Origin: Petunia secreta
Taxonomy: Eukaryota; Streptophyta; Magnoliopsida; Solanales; Solanaceae
Assembly: GCA_029990175.1 (NCBI GenBank)
Contig: JARKIP010000053.1
Span: 16,944,001-17,008,000, forward strand
DNA: 64,000 nt
Direction: 5' to 3'
The notes below the pieces were generated by a model. The model saw nothing but the letters and a program-made list of their open reading frames with translations, searched no databases and was not told the DNA's origin. Positions 23,000 to 34,009 of this stretch are shown piece after piece. The position numbers were made by a program, and so were the translations under genes. The stretch's first letter is position 1, and every line of letters starts with the position of its first letter.

Positions 23000-24544
23000 A
23001 ATCTTCTTCACATATTAGGTCACCCAATGGACCTTGATCACAATACCCAACTCACCCCTTTTGGTGATGAGTCGAGACTACCAACTCTTGCCCTTTCGAT
23101 ACTAAGAAGTTATGCTTTGAGCTCTAGCAACTAATCGCAAGTAAGGTAACCCCCATTTTGGTGTTCAACCCGTTAACCCGGGGTAGACGCAACACACCTA
23201 TTCCCAGTAACGCGTCACTATACTCTCAAGTTGTTGTAATGGAATCAAAATTAGTGAAATGGGGTATTCCTTAGTGTTTAGAAGCTTATCATATTGTACC
23301 CATTTGATTATTGGACTAGGGTTTAATTAGCACCCTAGTGGATGCTTTAGCTACTCATACTATGTAATGAATCAAGACTTGCAAGTAATGAATGATGCAC
23401 TAAGATAGCAAAGTAGTAATAATTCTTACAAAATATGATGTTGTTCTTCACAATCCAAGGAAGCTTGACAAAGAGGAAAAGAATTTTTGTCTTTATCTTT
23501 CCTCTCCTAGTAATGTAAAGGGTAAGATATGTTCAAAAACCTAAGTTTAACTATATATAGTATTGGCTAAAACCAATTACAAAATTGCCACTTACAGGTT
23601 GGGCAAGGGCCCTTTTGGCAAAGGGCTGAGTTCTGGAGCTGGATTAGGCGAAAGGGTTGTCGCCTCTTGGACATGGGTTGGTGCCTTTTTCTGGAGTTGT
23701 ATGAAAGTGTGGCCGCCTTTCACATTAAGCGACCGCCTTTTCTTCTTTTCAAAGAGAGGGTGAAATGCAGCCATGGAGTGTTGTGGCCACTTCTTCTCAA
23801 TAGCTTTTCTTTGAATAGAGCAATAGCCGCCCGCCTTTTGCATTGGTGGTCGCCTTCTCAATAATTCTCCCATTTCTTCAGCTTCCTCTAAAGGGCTGGG
23901 GCCTTTAAAGTCGCTCATTTTGGTACTCATCATGGCTTCTTATCCATAGAAAAGGTGGTCATCCCTAGCATGGGCGCCCGCCATTTCAATATTTCTGCAG
24001 CTTCTTGAACTTCACTATCTTGGGCATTCTTGCTCTTTTTGGTTTCTAACTCTTCCATTTAGCATTAACACCTTAAGCCAAGGAAAATACATCAATCTTT
24101 TTTAAGGATTGGTCACTTTTGGATTCAAAGACAAAAGTTTAAGCGAGTTAAACTGTGCAAAATGCTCACGCATCACTTGGATATTTGTTTTGCTTCATTT
24201 CCCTTTTTACCTACTTTATAAAGTTATATGGTTGAGCAATTAGTACTCTTTATCACCTTCTTCTTAACATGGGAACCTTGGGGCGAGTTCGGTTAAAATT
24301 CAGAAATTGGGATGGCTTATTGGCGTTTGAGTCATTTGGGTCAAGTTCGAGCTCATATGCAAAAAGACGAAGACTTTAGAAAACTTTAGAAAAATTAAGG
24401 CTCCCACGAGTTTGTCAGTTTTTCGGTTTCTTCTAAGTCCTCTTCTTTTCTCATTCCCTTTGAAAGAATGTCTATAGAATTTTTCCCCTTTTATTCGTTA
24501 TTTGTAGAATAATTGATTTGTTTATTTATTAATTAAGTTTATTT
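23000..24544. other. Unclassified spacer, possibly an old LTR or leader
   Basis: No domain is recognised. The sequence has several short GGCGACC/GGCGGCC-type phrases between 23690 and 23860, and open frames there (23592-23933 minus, 23563-23763 plus) have no family resemblance. It does not continue the Athila gag that was cut at 9490, so the array is not a simple insertion into that element. Confidence 0.4.
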
Positions 24545-26095
24545 CAGTTTATGTTGTTTTAACAAAGCATACTTTTTTTGGTATACTGTATACTCTTTTG
24601 GTATACCTTGTTGTGTTTGGATCGAAATGCGAGATATTACACAACACATAGATATTTTAATTTTAATTATTTTTAAAGAAGTATACCCTTTTGGTATATT
24701 TTACACTATTTTGGTAGACTCTTTTGTGTTTGGATCAAAGTTCACGATGATATCGAGAAAATAAATATTATAATTTTTGTTGTTTTGAACAAAGTGTACC
24801 TTTTTGGTATACTGTATACTCTTTTGGTATACCTTGTTATGTTCGGAACGAAGTAGGAGATGGTACATAACACATAGATATTTTATTTTTTATTGTTTTT
24901 GATGAAGTATACCTTTTTGGTATATTAAATACTCTTTTGATATATCATTTTGTGTTTGGATCAAAGTGTGCAATGCTATCGACCAAATAAATGTTTCAAG
25001 CTTTGTTGTTTTGAATAAAGTATACCTTCTTGATATATTGTACACTCTTTTGATATACCTTGTTATGTTTGGATCGAAGCGCGAGATGTTGCAGAATACA
25101 TTGATATTTTAATTTTTATTGTTTTTAAAGAAGTATACCTTTTTGGTATGTTGTATACTCTTTTGATATGCTCTTTTGTGTTTGGATCAAAGTGTGTGAT
25201 GCTATCAAGCAAATAAATATTTTATTTTTTTGTTTTGAACAAAATATATATTTTTGGTATATTGTATACTCTTTTGGTATACCTAGTTATGTTTGGATCA
25301 GAGTGCGAGATGTTACAGAACACTTAGATATTTTAATTTTTATTATTTTTAACGAAGTATAACTTTTAGTATATTGTATACTCTTTTTGAATACCTTTAT
25401 GCGTTTGGATCAAAGTGTACGATGCTATCGAGAAAATAAGTATATTAATTTTTATTATTTTGAACAAAGTATACCTTTTTGGTATACTGTATACCTTGTT
25501 ATGTTCGCATCGAAGTGCGAGATGTTAAAGAACACATATTGTATACTCTTTTTGAATATCTTTTTGCGTTTAGATCAAAGTCTACGATGCTATCGAGAAC
25601 ATAAATATTTTAATTTTATTGTTTTGAACAAAGTATACCTTTTTGGTATAATGTATACTCTTTTGGTATACCTTGTCATGTTCGCATCGAAGTGCGAGAT
25701 CTTACATAACACATAGTTATTTTACTTTTTATTTTTTTAAAGAAGTATACCTTTTTAATATATTTTATAATCTTTTTTGTATACTCTTTTATGTTTGGAT
25801 CAAAGTTTATGATGTTATCAAGCAAATAAATATTTCAGATTTTGTTGTTTTGAACAAAGTATACCTTTTTAGTACACTGTATACTCTTTTGGTATACCTT
25901 GTTATATTTGAATCGAAGTTCGAGATGTTACATAACACTTAGATATTTGAAATTTTGTTGTTTCGAATGAAGTATACATTTTCAGTATATCATATACTGT
26001 TTTGGTATGCCTTTTTGTGCTTGGATCAAAGTGTGAGATGCTATCGAGCAAATAAAATTTCAGTTTTTGTATTTTTTAACAAAGTACCTCTTTGG
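24545..26095. repeat. Dimeric AT-rich satellite, about 14 monomers of ~112 bp
   Basis: Two monomer types alternate. Type A carries GGATCGAAGTGCGAGATGTT, then ACATAACACATAG, near 24618, 24845, 25071, 25294, 25504, 25683 and 25909. Type B carries GGATCAAAGTGTGCGATGC-like, then TATCGAGCAAATAAAT, near 24734, 24957, 25182, 25405, 25571, 25796 and 26020. A-to-A spacing is about 225 bp, apart from shortened units around 25400-25680. Each monomer has AAGTATACC and GGTATACT-type phrases; at 25468-25488 these form a perfect inverted repeat with an 8-bp stem and 5-base loop. Confidence 0.9.
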
Positions 26096-26179
26096 AGAAC
26101 GAAAAAAATTGAGCATAATAAGATCACGGAGAAATAAAATAAATTTAAAAGAAAAAAATAAATAAATGGGGAGACATGA

Positions 26180-26300
26180 ATAGTGCTAGAACAGGAGAAA
26201 GAAAAAAGAAAGAAAAAAAAAGAAAGAAAAAAGAAATAAAAAAAGAAAAAAAAAGGGAAAATAGTGAAAACGGAGAAGGAAAAGAATAATAAAATAATGA
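26180..26300. repeat. Purine-only tract (GAAA-rich)
   Basis: From about 26190 to 26270 the plus strand is almost entirely A and G, with irregular GAAA and AAAAAAG units. A long open frame on the other strand (26145-26411) is a translation of this low-complexity tract and is not called. Confidence 0.8.
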
Positions 26301-26639
26301 CAAAAGAAAAGGACCGAAAAATAATAATAAAAGATATAGGGCGAAAGAGGGACTTGAGTTCCTTGTTTTATGCCTCAAAATAGGAAGGTAATTAGCTAAT
26401 GGGTATAGCATGAAAAAAAGTTATGGGTATTAATGTAATGAGTGGAGCCATGTATATAAAATAGAATGTATGTGTATTTTTGTAAATCTCACTTTGCTCA
26501 ATTCGCTCTTGTTTCTTCCAAAAAAATTCACCGGCTGTCCTCCATAAGGAGTACTTTGCAAGTTTGCCGCTATTTAATAATATTTTAGCAAAATACCCTT
26601 ATGTTGGCACAGGGCCAAGACTTCAAGGCACAAATTTGC

Positions 26640-26905
26640 AAGTGTTGGATTTTAGGAAAGAGGCCAAGGGCAAGTGTTGTCTTGACAACACTTAAGTTAT
26701 ATGGGGAGAATAGAGGAAGAAATTGGAAGGGCAAGTGTTGTCTTGACAACACTTAAGTTATATGGGGAGAATAGAGGAAGAAATTGGAAGGGCAAGTGTT
26801 GCCTTTACGACCAAGTGCTGACAAGTATTACGTTTTGCCAACACTTCAGGGGCAAGTGTTGGCAAATAAATAGGGGTCAAAGGGCAAGTCTTGGCCTCGT
26901 GCCAA
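26640..26905. repeat. Minisatellite with perfect short hairpins
   Basis: A 61-bp unit is repeated without visible change (CAAG anchors at 26671, 26732 and, for the start of a third unit, 26793). Each unit contains AAGTGTTGTC-TT-GACAACACTT, a perfect 10-bp stem. Further on, TTGCCAACACTT (26835) pairs with AAGTGTTGGCAA (26854), a 12-bp stem with a 7-base loop, and CTTGGC-CTCGT-GCCAAG lies near 26887. No coding potential is supported. Confidence 0.85.
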
Positions 26906-27289
26906 GAGATTGACAGGGGTATTTTTGTTAAAATTTTTTTATTAAACTTTACGGTGGTATTTTTACATAACACTATTAAGCACGGGCAAAAAGGCAAATC
27001 ATTACTTATGGTGTCATATTTCTGCAAGTAGACCAATATTTTCGTAACATCAAGTGGTTGATCCTCAGCAAAGGGCCCCAGTTTCGAATTTATTGAAAAA
27101 ATGGCACTGTTTGGTCTTGATGAGCTGAAATTACTAATGCCCAAAGCGAAAGAAAGTTGAGTTACATTCAACGTCCATTTGTTTCCTATAAAGTGAATTT
27201 GCAATGAAAATATAAGACATTTCTATAGTGGAAATTTTTTATCAAATTTAAACTTTTTATTTTACATTTAATTAATATGAATTTAATAG

Positions 27290-27400
27290 GATGCTTAATA
27301 ATTTCAAATTTTCATAGAACTTTTGATATTTAAGAAAAGTCTTTCTTTATTGAAACTTCATGCACAATCAAACACTCCCATATAAAATAAAACGGGAGGA
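27290..27400. mobile_element. Possible Stowaway-like MITE terminus
   Basis: The phrase CCCATATAAAATAAAACGGG followed by AGGAGTA resembles the right end of Stowaway-type MITEs (…ATAAAATGGGACGGAGGGAGTA). The left terminus was not found, so this may be only a decayed end. A related phrase occurs at 63875-63895. Confidence 0.35.
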
Positions 27401-27578
27401 GTAATATAGAGAAATAACACAAAGCATAGAAATTGAGGTACAATTTTCACTTAAATATATGGATGACAATTACAACTACAAGAAGACGTTCATATAATTA
27501 AGTAATTAGATCTATAATGACACAAGACATGAACACCCATACATAAATAAAGTGAGTGGAGATTAATTAGATAAATTT

Positions 27579-27584
27579 TTTATT
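27579..27584 (-). terminator. Candidate polyadenylation signal of the secreted-protein gene
   Basis: AATAAA on the minus strand, about 60 bases after the stop codon. AT-rich DNA contains many such hexamers, so this is weak evidence. Confidence 0.3.
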
Positions 27585-27643
27585 CAACTTACTAGTAACT
27601 ATATTTTACTAAAACACGCGATAGCCACAATGAATCTTCATAA

Positions 27644-27922
27644 CTAGTTGTGAAGCATTTCTTCAATTACTTTATCCGAGTCTTCACATTGAGATCCCTC
27701 TCCTGCTTCTACTCTCTCTCCCTCTCCAGGTTCTGCTCCAAATCCATATCGGCCTCCTGAAAATTCTCCTCCTTCAAATTTAGGTTGAAAGCTTACATAA
27801 TCATGATCAGAACCAGAAGTGGTGGAGCTCTCAGCCAATTCTCTAGCTGCAACACCTGAGCTGGTTATAACGAGAAAAATAGCCAAAGCAAGGCCTACAA
27901 GAATAAATGCCTTAGATCCCAT
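27644..27922 (-). CDS. Small secreted protein, glycine-rich-protein (GRP)-like N-terminus
   Basis: A 92-residue protein, intact from ATG to TAG with no intron needed. Residues 1-26 form a clear signal peptide: MGSK, then a hydrophobic core (LVGLALAIFLVI), then SSGVAA before ARELAE. This start and cleavage area resembles plant GRP-type cell-wall proteins, but the mature part is only moderately Gly-rich (GGEFSGGRYGFGAEPGEGE) and then acidic, with a single Cys (SQCEDSDK). It therefore probably enters the secretory pathway and ends in the wall or apoplast; the function is unknown. A TATA box lies 104 bp upstream. It is the only intact host-type gene seen. A related flank at the right edge hints at a paralogue. 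Confidence 0.75.
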   Translation of the reverse strand: MGSKAFILVGLALAIFLVITSSGVAARELAESSTTSGSDHDYVSFQPKFEGGEFSGGRYGFGAEPGEGERVEAGEGSQCEDSDKVIEEMLHN

Positions 27923-28025
27923 TTTCTTTTTCTTGCTTGAAACTATATAAGTAACTATACTACTACATGAGCTGTGATAATATTGAGAATGAAGATGGAT
28001 GAAGGATCCAATGAAGTGATCTGAT

Positions 28026-28036
28026 CTATTTATAGC
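28026..28036 (-). promoter_or_regulatory. TATA box of the secreted-protein gene
   Basis: GCTATAAATAG on the minus strand, a good plant TATA box. Transcription would start about 30 bases downstream, near 28000, leaving a 5' leader of about 75 bases before the ATG at 27922. No other promoter element is claimed. Confidence 0.65.
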
Positions 28037-28150
28037 ATCATCATATGAACATCTTGTGGGCTAATTAATATTGAAGACTGCTTTAATGGATTACCAGACC
28101 TGTTATTGATTAAGTTGGCAGCATGAGATAGTATATAGATAGTTTAGACT

Positions 28151-28290
28151 CAAGTTTATAAGGCACCTATATATATTGTTCTTTCTCTAAAATAAAAAAT
28201 TAATATATCTTATTCACGAGTTTATGAGGACACCTATATATATATATCGTGTTGTCTCTAAAATAAAAAATTAATGCATCTTTTTCATGG
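28151..28290. repeat. Imperfect tandem duplication, about 67 bp
   Basis: AAGTTTATAAGGCACCTATAT at 28152 and GAGTTTATGAGGACACCTATAT at 28218 each lead into a shared TCTCTAAAATAAAAAATTAA. The two copies differ by small indels. They lie about 120 bp upstream of the TATA box of the secreted-protein gene. Confidence 0.75.
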
Positions 28291-29149
28291 CATGCATATA
28301 TCTGGTTCATAATTGAACAAATCATGTTGTTTGCATTTGCTCTCTGGAGATCTTTCTGCTAATAAGTCTTCATTTTCCTTTTTATTTTCTTTATGTATAT
28401 TGTTTTTCCAATGGAAGGGAGTATAGAGCCTACTGATCAACTGTATAACCTAACCTAGAGTCTTGAGTTATTTAGTGGCGCCAGAATATTTAAGAGCATC
28501 TTAAAATTTTGTAATGGCTTGAAATACCACCCTGTTACCAATTTACATAATAAATACAAAGGTCAAACAATATATTAGATAAAAGAATAATCAAATTAGA
28601 TAATTAATATCGTGGGTGATTTCAGCTTCCTTTTTCAGATATTACAACTACTATTATCAATAATAGATTTTGCTTTCTTTGTAACTTTACAGCATAAAAT
28701 GCTAAAACTTATGGTTAGAATTGGTTTTGATTAATGAAATGTAAGCAATGAATATGGGAGGCTAATTATATTTTCTCCCCTAAAAAATTGATAGCAAGTA
28801 TTGTCAAGAAATGTTCAGATTTTTCAAATAAATAATACTCGAATATACTAACAAAATTTTCAATTATGAATTTAAATTTTAACCACCACATGTGAAAATA
28901 TATTCACATTGCACATTCGAATAAAGGTTTATATATAAGATTTTTCAAATTCGAAGTCTATTTACCCCTTCAAAATTCCCAAATTAGGCATGAAAGTTTT
29001 TGATTTAACGGTAAAGCAACTTCTAATTCGAGTATAACAATCATAAGGTGATAGGGAGTCATTACCTTGATGCCTATGAAGAAATTTCTCTGAAAAATAT
29101 AAGCCCCTCAAGCTCCTCTCGCCCAAAAATAGTGGAGGATAATTGAAAC
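28291..29149. other. AT-rich spacer
   Basis: Nothing is recognised on either strand: no frame with family resemblance and no clear repeat. Confidence 0.5.
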
Positions 29150-29360
29150 TAGATAAACAATTTCTTCCTTTAATTCAAGCTCTTCTTGGCTACTATCTTC
29201 AGTTTTAGCTTGTTTTCAACCAATTGACTCACTTGAACTTCCAAGTTGCGAATATTCTTCATGCATTTGTATCAATAGGTTTTGCCCATTATTATTCTCT
29301 AATAGGCATTTATCTTCCTCCAGCATGGACATTAGCATTTCTTGTATCTCCTTTAGGCCA
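29150..29360 (-). pseudogene. Athila-like gag fragment
   Basis: Minus-strand frames give LLIQMHEE and, one frame over, NIRNLEVQVSQLVENK. The second is the 'IRNLEVQ-GQLA' helix at the C-terminal side of Athila-type Gag. A frameshift lies between the two. It is not contiguous with the Athila relic at 7-9.5 kb and overlaps in content with its region near 8600, so it is a separate copy. Confidence 0.5.
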
Positions 29361-30036
29361 GCCTCGTGTTTTCTACCAATATCCTCCACTCTATTGCCCT
29401 TGTAATATCACAAGAAAAGCAGAATCACTATAATAGGATCTTAGGTAGGGGTATGATATGTATGTACAATCATAAAAATGACCACCTTGAATACCACACA
29501 TATTATACTATTCCACACATAAGATTGACAAATGTCCCATGGGAAATTTCCTCCGCTATTAGAACACAAAGGCACACAATAGGATTGAACGTGTAATATC
29601 TGGTGCCACGGTAATTATCTGATGCCATTTTTTTTCCAAAAGTGAAGTTAATTGAAATACAAATTCAGTTATCCTAAAAGCTAAAAATACAGTATATTTT
29701 CTGGTAACAACGCCAACATTTGATTATGCCCAACTATGTTCAATAATAGGAACTAAGCGGTTGCAACAAAGATAACTCGATACATAAAGTCTCGAGGTCT
29801 AATCAACATAGAGCACGTGATTTTTAGCAATAAGTCTAACTAAATTGTCCACTCAATCAAACTTCAAGATGTACATATTTAAGGAGGTTTTATGTCTATC
29901 AACTACTTAGCAAGAAATTAAATAACATGTACTTAAATATAATAGTGATTCAAGACATGTGAAGCCTAGTATTGATTTTCCCAATTCCTAATTTGTGTGC
30001 TAAAGTATTGCATCCTGAATTCCACTTGAGTATTCC
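29361..30036. other. Spacer before the nested copia site
   Basis: No feature is recognised. The last five bases (ATTCC) are the left target-site duplication of the outer copia element. Confidence 0.5.
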
Positions 30037-30269
30037 TATTGAGTTAAGAGTTTGGAGTATAAATAATAGTTGTTAGTGAGTCTAAGTTAACTAAGTGTAA
30101 GCTTGTAACTAATTAGTTAGTTGTTAGTTATTAATATAAGTAGTAGGTAGTTAGCTTGAAAATGAAGCTAAGCTCAATTTCTATTTTCATCATAGTGAAA
30201 ACTAAGATTCTTTCCCAATTTCTCTATGTTGTTCCATTGTTTCTCCTCCATTGTTGCTTGAATTCAACA
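30037..30269 (+). repeat. 5' LTR of the outer copia element
   Basis: 233 bp from TATTGAGTTAAGAG to TTGAATTCAACA. The first dinucleotide is TA where the 3' LTR keeps TG. A TATAAATAAT-like box is seen near 30059. The end is fixed by the primer site that follows. Confidence 0.85.
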
Positions 30270-30281
30270 TGGTATCAGAGC
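30270..30281 (+). other. Primer-binding site, initiator tRNA-Met type
   Basis: TGGTATCAGAGC, complementary to the 3' end of plant initiator tRNA-Met, abuts the LTR. Confidence 0.9.
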
Positions 30282-30428
30282 TCGGTTGAGCGATCAAACT
30301 CCATAGCTTCTACACAGTTCGAGTAGCATCCAATATATGTTGCTCCGAGCTAAGAGAAGAGTTAGGGTTTGCCTTTGTGTTCCCTTTCTGCTTTCCGCAC
30401 AAAATTCAAGCTTGAAATTACTTCAACA

Positions 30429-30725
30429 ATGGCGAATAATGGAGAACCACAGCAAGTTGATGGAGCAGGAGAAGTAGCAATCACAATCGATCATAATCAT
30501 CCCTTGTTATACATCCATCAGATTCATTAGGTACTTCATTGATCTTTACCGTACTCTCTGGTTCCAATAAATATGCCCTGTGGAGTCGTGGTATGAGAAT
30601 TGCACTGCTAACTAAAGGAAAATTATGGTTTATAGATGGAAAATATAAGAAAGAGAGCTATGATTCAACTTTACATGACCAGTGGGAAAAATGTAATGAC
30701 TTTGTGTTGTCATGGCTAATGAACA
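30429..30725 (+). pseudogene. Outer copia gag, N-terminal part
   Basis: ATG at 30429 gives MANNGEPQQVDGAGE, then an extra base near 30510 shifts the frame. Similarity resumes at TSLIFTVLSGSNKYALWSRG, a DUF4219/UBN2-type copia Gag start, and continues to KCNDFVLSWLMN. The frame is cut after WLMN by the Sirevirus-like insertion and resumes at 41387 with TITKDLWSSIVYA. Confidence 0.8.
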
Positions 30726-31632
30726 TGTTGAGAAATGGTTTTGAAGTATGACAAACAAGAAGGACTCAGAGGTTCCTACAAAGAACCTAGTCCTTGGAAT
30801 GAAAGGCACGCTTGATCGAAAAGGATTACGGGTTGCAAATCCCTGCGGAACTAGGAGTAGTGGCGCGTGAATGAATATGCATCCTAGTCAGACTAAAAGA
30901 GGCGGTGTCCAGGCTGTGTCTTCGAAGTGTGAAAAGGAGTTGGACCTCAATAAGGAAAAGAGTTACTAGGAATCCTGACTTACCATAATTAAAAGGATTC
31001 CTTGTAGAACTCAACTAGGGTTTCAAGACCCATATAAATGCAAGTAATGGAGACAGCCGAAAATCAGTTATTCACAAATGGAGAGTTGAGAGCATACAAA
31101 GGCGATTTAGCATTTTTCTACGTGAGTAAACTGGAGAAGACAACTTGAGTGCATGCAGTGTATTGATTCTAGATATTCTGTCTAGGTTCGTCAAGTTGCA
31201 AGTTGTCTTTAATTCAAGCATTCATAGTTTTACCTATTGGCTTATTCAGAAGCGTATGTATTAGGTGAACTTTTGTGTAATTACTGAGAAGCTAGAGTTT
31301 AGCTTTGAGTAGTGGTTAAGGTCTAGAGTGTAGCCCCTTGGTTACAGAGTTTGTAATCAGAAACGTTGCTCTTGTGTTAGTGGATTCAGTTCTAAAATCC
31401 CAAAGTGTGGGTGGTGGTTTTTCTCCCTTGAGCAAGGAGTTTTCCACGTAAAATCCTTGTGTTCCTTGTGTGTGTGGTGTTGTGAGTTATAGTGTTCAAG
31501 GCAGCATAAAAGATAAGATAAGAACTAGGTTCTATTTTAGAAGAACCAGGTTCTCGTGACGAAAATTGGTAGACACTATTCAACCCCCCCCCCCCTCTTC
31601 TAGTGTCTTCAGGAGGTGCATAGAGTATAACA
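30726..31632 (+). repeat. 5' LTR of the Sirevirus-like element
   Basis: TGTTGAGAAATGG to GAGTATAACA. It contains ATATAAATGCAAG near 31034, a likely TATA region, and a run of 12 C near 31584 that is interrupted in the 3' LTR. Differences from the 3' LTR are scattered, so it is fairly young but not recent. Confidence 0.9.
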
Positions 31633-31634
31633 AG

Positions 31635-31646
31635 TGGTATCAGAGC
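31635..31646 (+). other. Primer-binding site, initiator tRNA-Met type
   Basis: TGGTATCAGAGC two bases after the LTR end. Confidence 0.9.
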
Positions 31647-31687
31647 GGGTCTTCTCGTAAGAGGTTAACACTTTGAGAAGGATCAGA

Positions 31688-32330
31688 ATGAGTGCACCAC
31701 CTACCATCACTGAAGGACAGTCAGTTCAAAGGCCCCACAGTTTAATGGGCAATACTATGCATGGTGGAAGAACGGGATGGAGAATTACATATGTCCTGAA
31801 GACTATCAACTCTGGCTGATAGTCTCTGAAGGAAACCTGATCCCCACCAAAATAGTTGGTGAAGGAGCTACTGCTAAGCAAGAACCAAAACTGAAAGAAG
31901 AGTTCAATGAGACGGATTATAAGATGATTGAAAAGAATCACAAAGCCAAACGTCTGGTCATATGTGGTCTTGGTCCTGAGGAGTTCAATCGAGTATCATC
32001 TTATAAGACGGCTAAGGAAATATGGGATGCTTTGCAGGTTGCGCATGAAGGAACCACAGAAGTGAAGGACTCAAAAAGGAGAATGCTGAAAAGACAATTT
32101 GAACTTTTCACCATGGGTGAGAAAGAATCAATTCAGGATATGATGACCAGGTTGACTATCATTACAAATGAAATGAGATCTCTGGATATGGAATTGCCTG
32201 AAATAGAGATAGTTGATAAAATCCTGAATGTGCTACCTGAAGCATGGGAACAAATATGACTGCCATCATTGAATCCAAACCTCTAAGATCCATCAAACTT
32301 GAAGAACTGGTTGGAAGTTTGAAACTCATG
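31688..32330 (+). pseudogene. Sirevirus-like gag, N-terminal domain
   Basis: ATG at 31688 gives MSAPPTITEGQSVQRP; one base is lost in the run of C near 31733 and the frame resumes as QFNGQYYAWWKNGM. The domain continues with AKEIWDALQVAHEGT and RMLKRQFELFTMGE, the copia UBN2 Gag core, to EIEIVDKILNVLPEAWEQ. A second one-base loss at about 32256 moves MTAIIESKPLRS and LEELVGSLK into another frame. It would form the capsid domain of the particle. Confidence 0.8.
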
Positions 32331-32332
32331 AG

Positions 32333-33262
32333 ATGATGAAGGACTCAAAAACTAAACCAGCTGTAAAGAAGGACAAGACCCTTGCCCTTGAAGCAACTGA
32401 AGAAACTGATGACTATGTTGATCTTCAATCAGTTGAAGCAGCAATGGTAAGTGCCTTAAGACAGAAGCTCAATCTGGGAAGGTTCAAAGGATTCAAAAGA
32501 AGTGGCAAGGAGAGTTCTAGCAGGAAGAACATAGTTGACAGTCCTGATTATTCAGGGTGCTTCAAATACTTCCAAAAGGATCATGCTGTAGTAGACTGTC
32601 CTATGTGGGAAATAGAATGGATGAAGAATAGAGCATCCAAGGAAAAGGAGAAGGAGACACCAAAGGAAACTGACAAAGATAAGAAGAAGTCAAGACGACC
32701 TCCAAACTTCAGAGCAAAAAGGAGAAAGAAGAAGGAGGCCTTCTATGCTACATGGGGACCAACTGACAGTGAATTCGACCATGAAAAGGATTCTGAAGAT
32801 GATCCGCCACTGGCACTAATGGGTATGTCAGACAATAGTTCTGATGAAGAAGACCCTCGAGAGTTTAGAGGAGGAAGAGATCCATCAAAGCCTCCTGTGT
32901 TCAATGGAACTCACTACAAGAACTGGAAGAAACAGATGAAGACCTTCTTGCAAGCAGCAGACTATAGTCTATGGCTGATTGTGAAGAGAGGACCTCATGT
33001 TCCTGTAAAGAGAGCTGCAAACGGTGTCCTAGTGCCAAAGAAGGTAGAAGAACTGGATCCTCAAGACCTAGACTGGTTACAGGCAAACTCCAAAGCTGAA
33101 TGGTACCTGAAAAGAGGACTTACCTATGATGTACTTGCTAAAATATCTGAATGCAAGTCGGCCAAGGAAGTTTGGGAAAGGCTGATGGAGGTGTACTCAG
33201 ATGACAGTCAAAAGAAGGACTCTGCTCTCATGGCAACGGATGGAACTGAAGATGCTCACTGA
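32333..33262 (+). pseudogene. Sirevirus-like gag, linker plus a second partial Gag domain
   Basis: The frame is open for 309 codons. It first carries a basic linker with a degenerate zinc knuckle (CFKYFQKDHAVVDCP, second Cys lost), then an acidic patch ending ALMGMSDNSSDEED. About 120 residues that look like the start of another copia Gag follow: PPVFNGTHYKNWKKQMKTFL, then AKEVWERLMEVYSDD. The text then returns to ALMATDGTEDAH and stops. The second domain appears inserted between two similar ALM phrases. Confidence 0.75.
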
Positions 33263-34003
33263 GCAGAGGTATGTCTATCTGAACTAAAGGAAACCTTGCA
33301 TACATACTCTTCTGAAAATCTAATTTTAATTACTGCCACCTTGATTGAGGGTTATGAAAAGGAGAAAGTTGAAAAGGATAAACTAACTGAAGAACTAAGT
33401 AGTCTTAGAACTAAGCACAAGAGTCTCCTAGAACAGAACATTGAACTTGAAGAAGTCAATGCCACCTTGAAAGGACAGACTCTTGTGTCAAATTCTAAGA
33501 TCACTGAGCTAGAACTGGAATGCAATCAGTTAAGAGAAAGTGAAAATGGTAAGCAAGTAATAAGTGAAGTTCAAACCTTTTTGGAAAATGAATTAAAAAG
33601 AGCAAACGAAATTCTGTATCAGGAAACTGAGAAGAACAAGGTTTTAAGTCAAAAGGTTAAAAAATCAAAATTTGAGCTCACCAGATTAACTAAATGGAAT
33701 AAATCATCTGAGGCAATGAACTGGGTTCTTGAAAACCAAAATAAAGAAAAACAGGGACTAGGATTTAAGAAACCACTGCCTCCATATAACCCTAAGAGCA
33801 AGTATGTGGCATTACCTTGCAACATGTTATGTACTTTTTGTGGTGAAACAAGACATATCAAACAAAAGTGCATACATGTCAGCAAGGCAAAGGCCAAGAA
33901 CAAAAGAAGTGTTTTACCTAAATGGGCTAGACAGGACTTGATTTACCCATTTTCTAGTAAGAAGGGACCCAAGCTTGTCTGGGTTCCTAAGGCTAACATC
34001 TAA
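33263..34003 (+). pseudogene. Sirevirus-like gag, coiled coil and zinc knuckle
   Basis: After a stop (TGA at 33260) a frame of 235 codons is open. A long coiled coil (KLTEELSSLRTKHKSLL, then LEEVNATLK) extends to about residue 150. An intact zinc knuckle follows, CTFCGETRHIKQKC (CX2CX4HX4C). Long coiled coils between the capsid domain and the knuckle are known in Sirevirus Gag. It ends LVWVPKANI just before the protease. Confidence 0.8.
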
Positions 34004-34009
34004 TTTGTT

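Noticed and set aside
23000..23300. Continuation of the Athila gag after the chromovirus array
   Set aside because: Minus-strand translation shows none of the upstream Athila Gag motifs, so a simple insertion into Athila is not supported.
23592..23933. 113-residue minus-strand ORF
   Set aside because: Low complexity with repeated GGCGACC-type DNA; no domain, and flanking DNA is not coding-like.
25168..26137. Chain of hydrophobic ORFs on the plus strand
   Set aside because: They translate the AT-rich satellite; the repeated FxxxVYLF-type text follows the repeat period.
26758..27204. 148-residue minus-strand ORF
   Set aside because: It runs through the hairpin minisatellite, has no family resemblance, and its composition does not change at the repeat edge.
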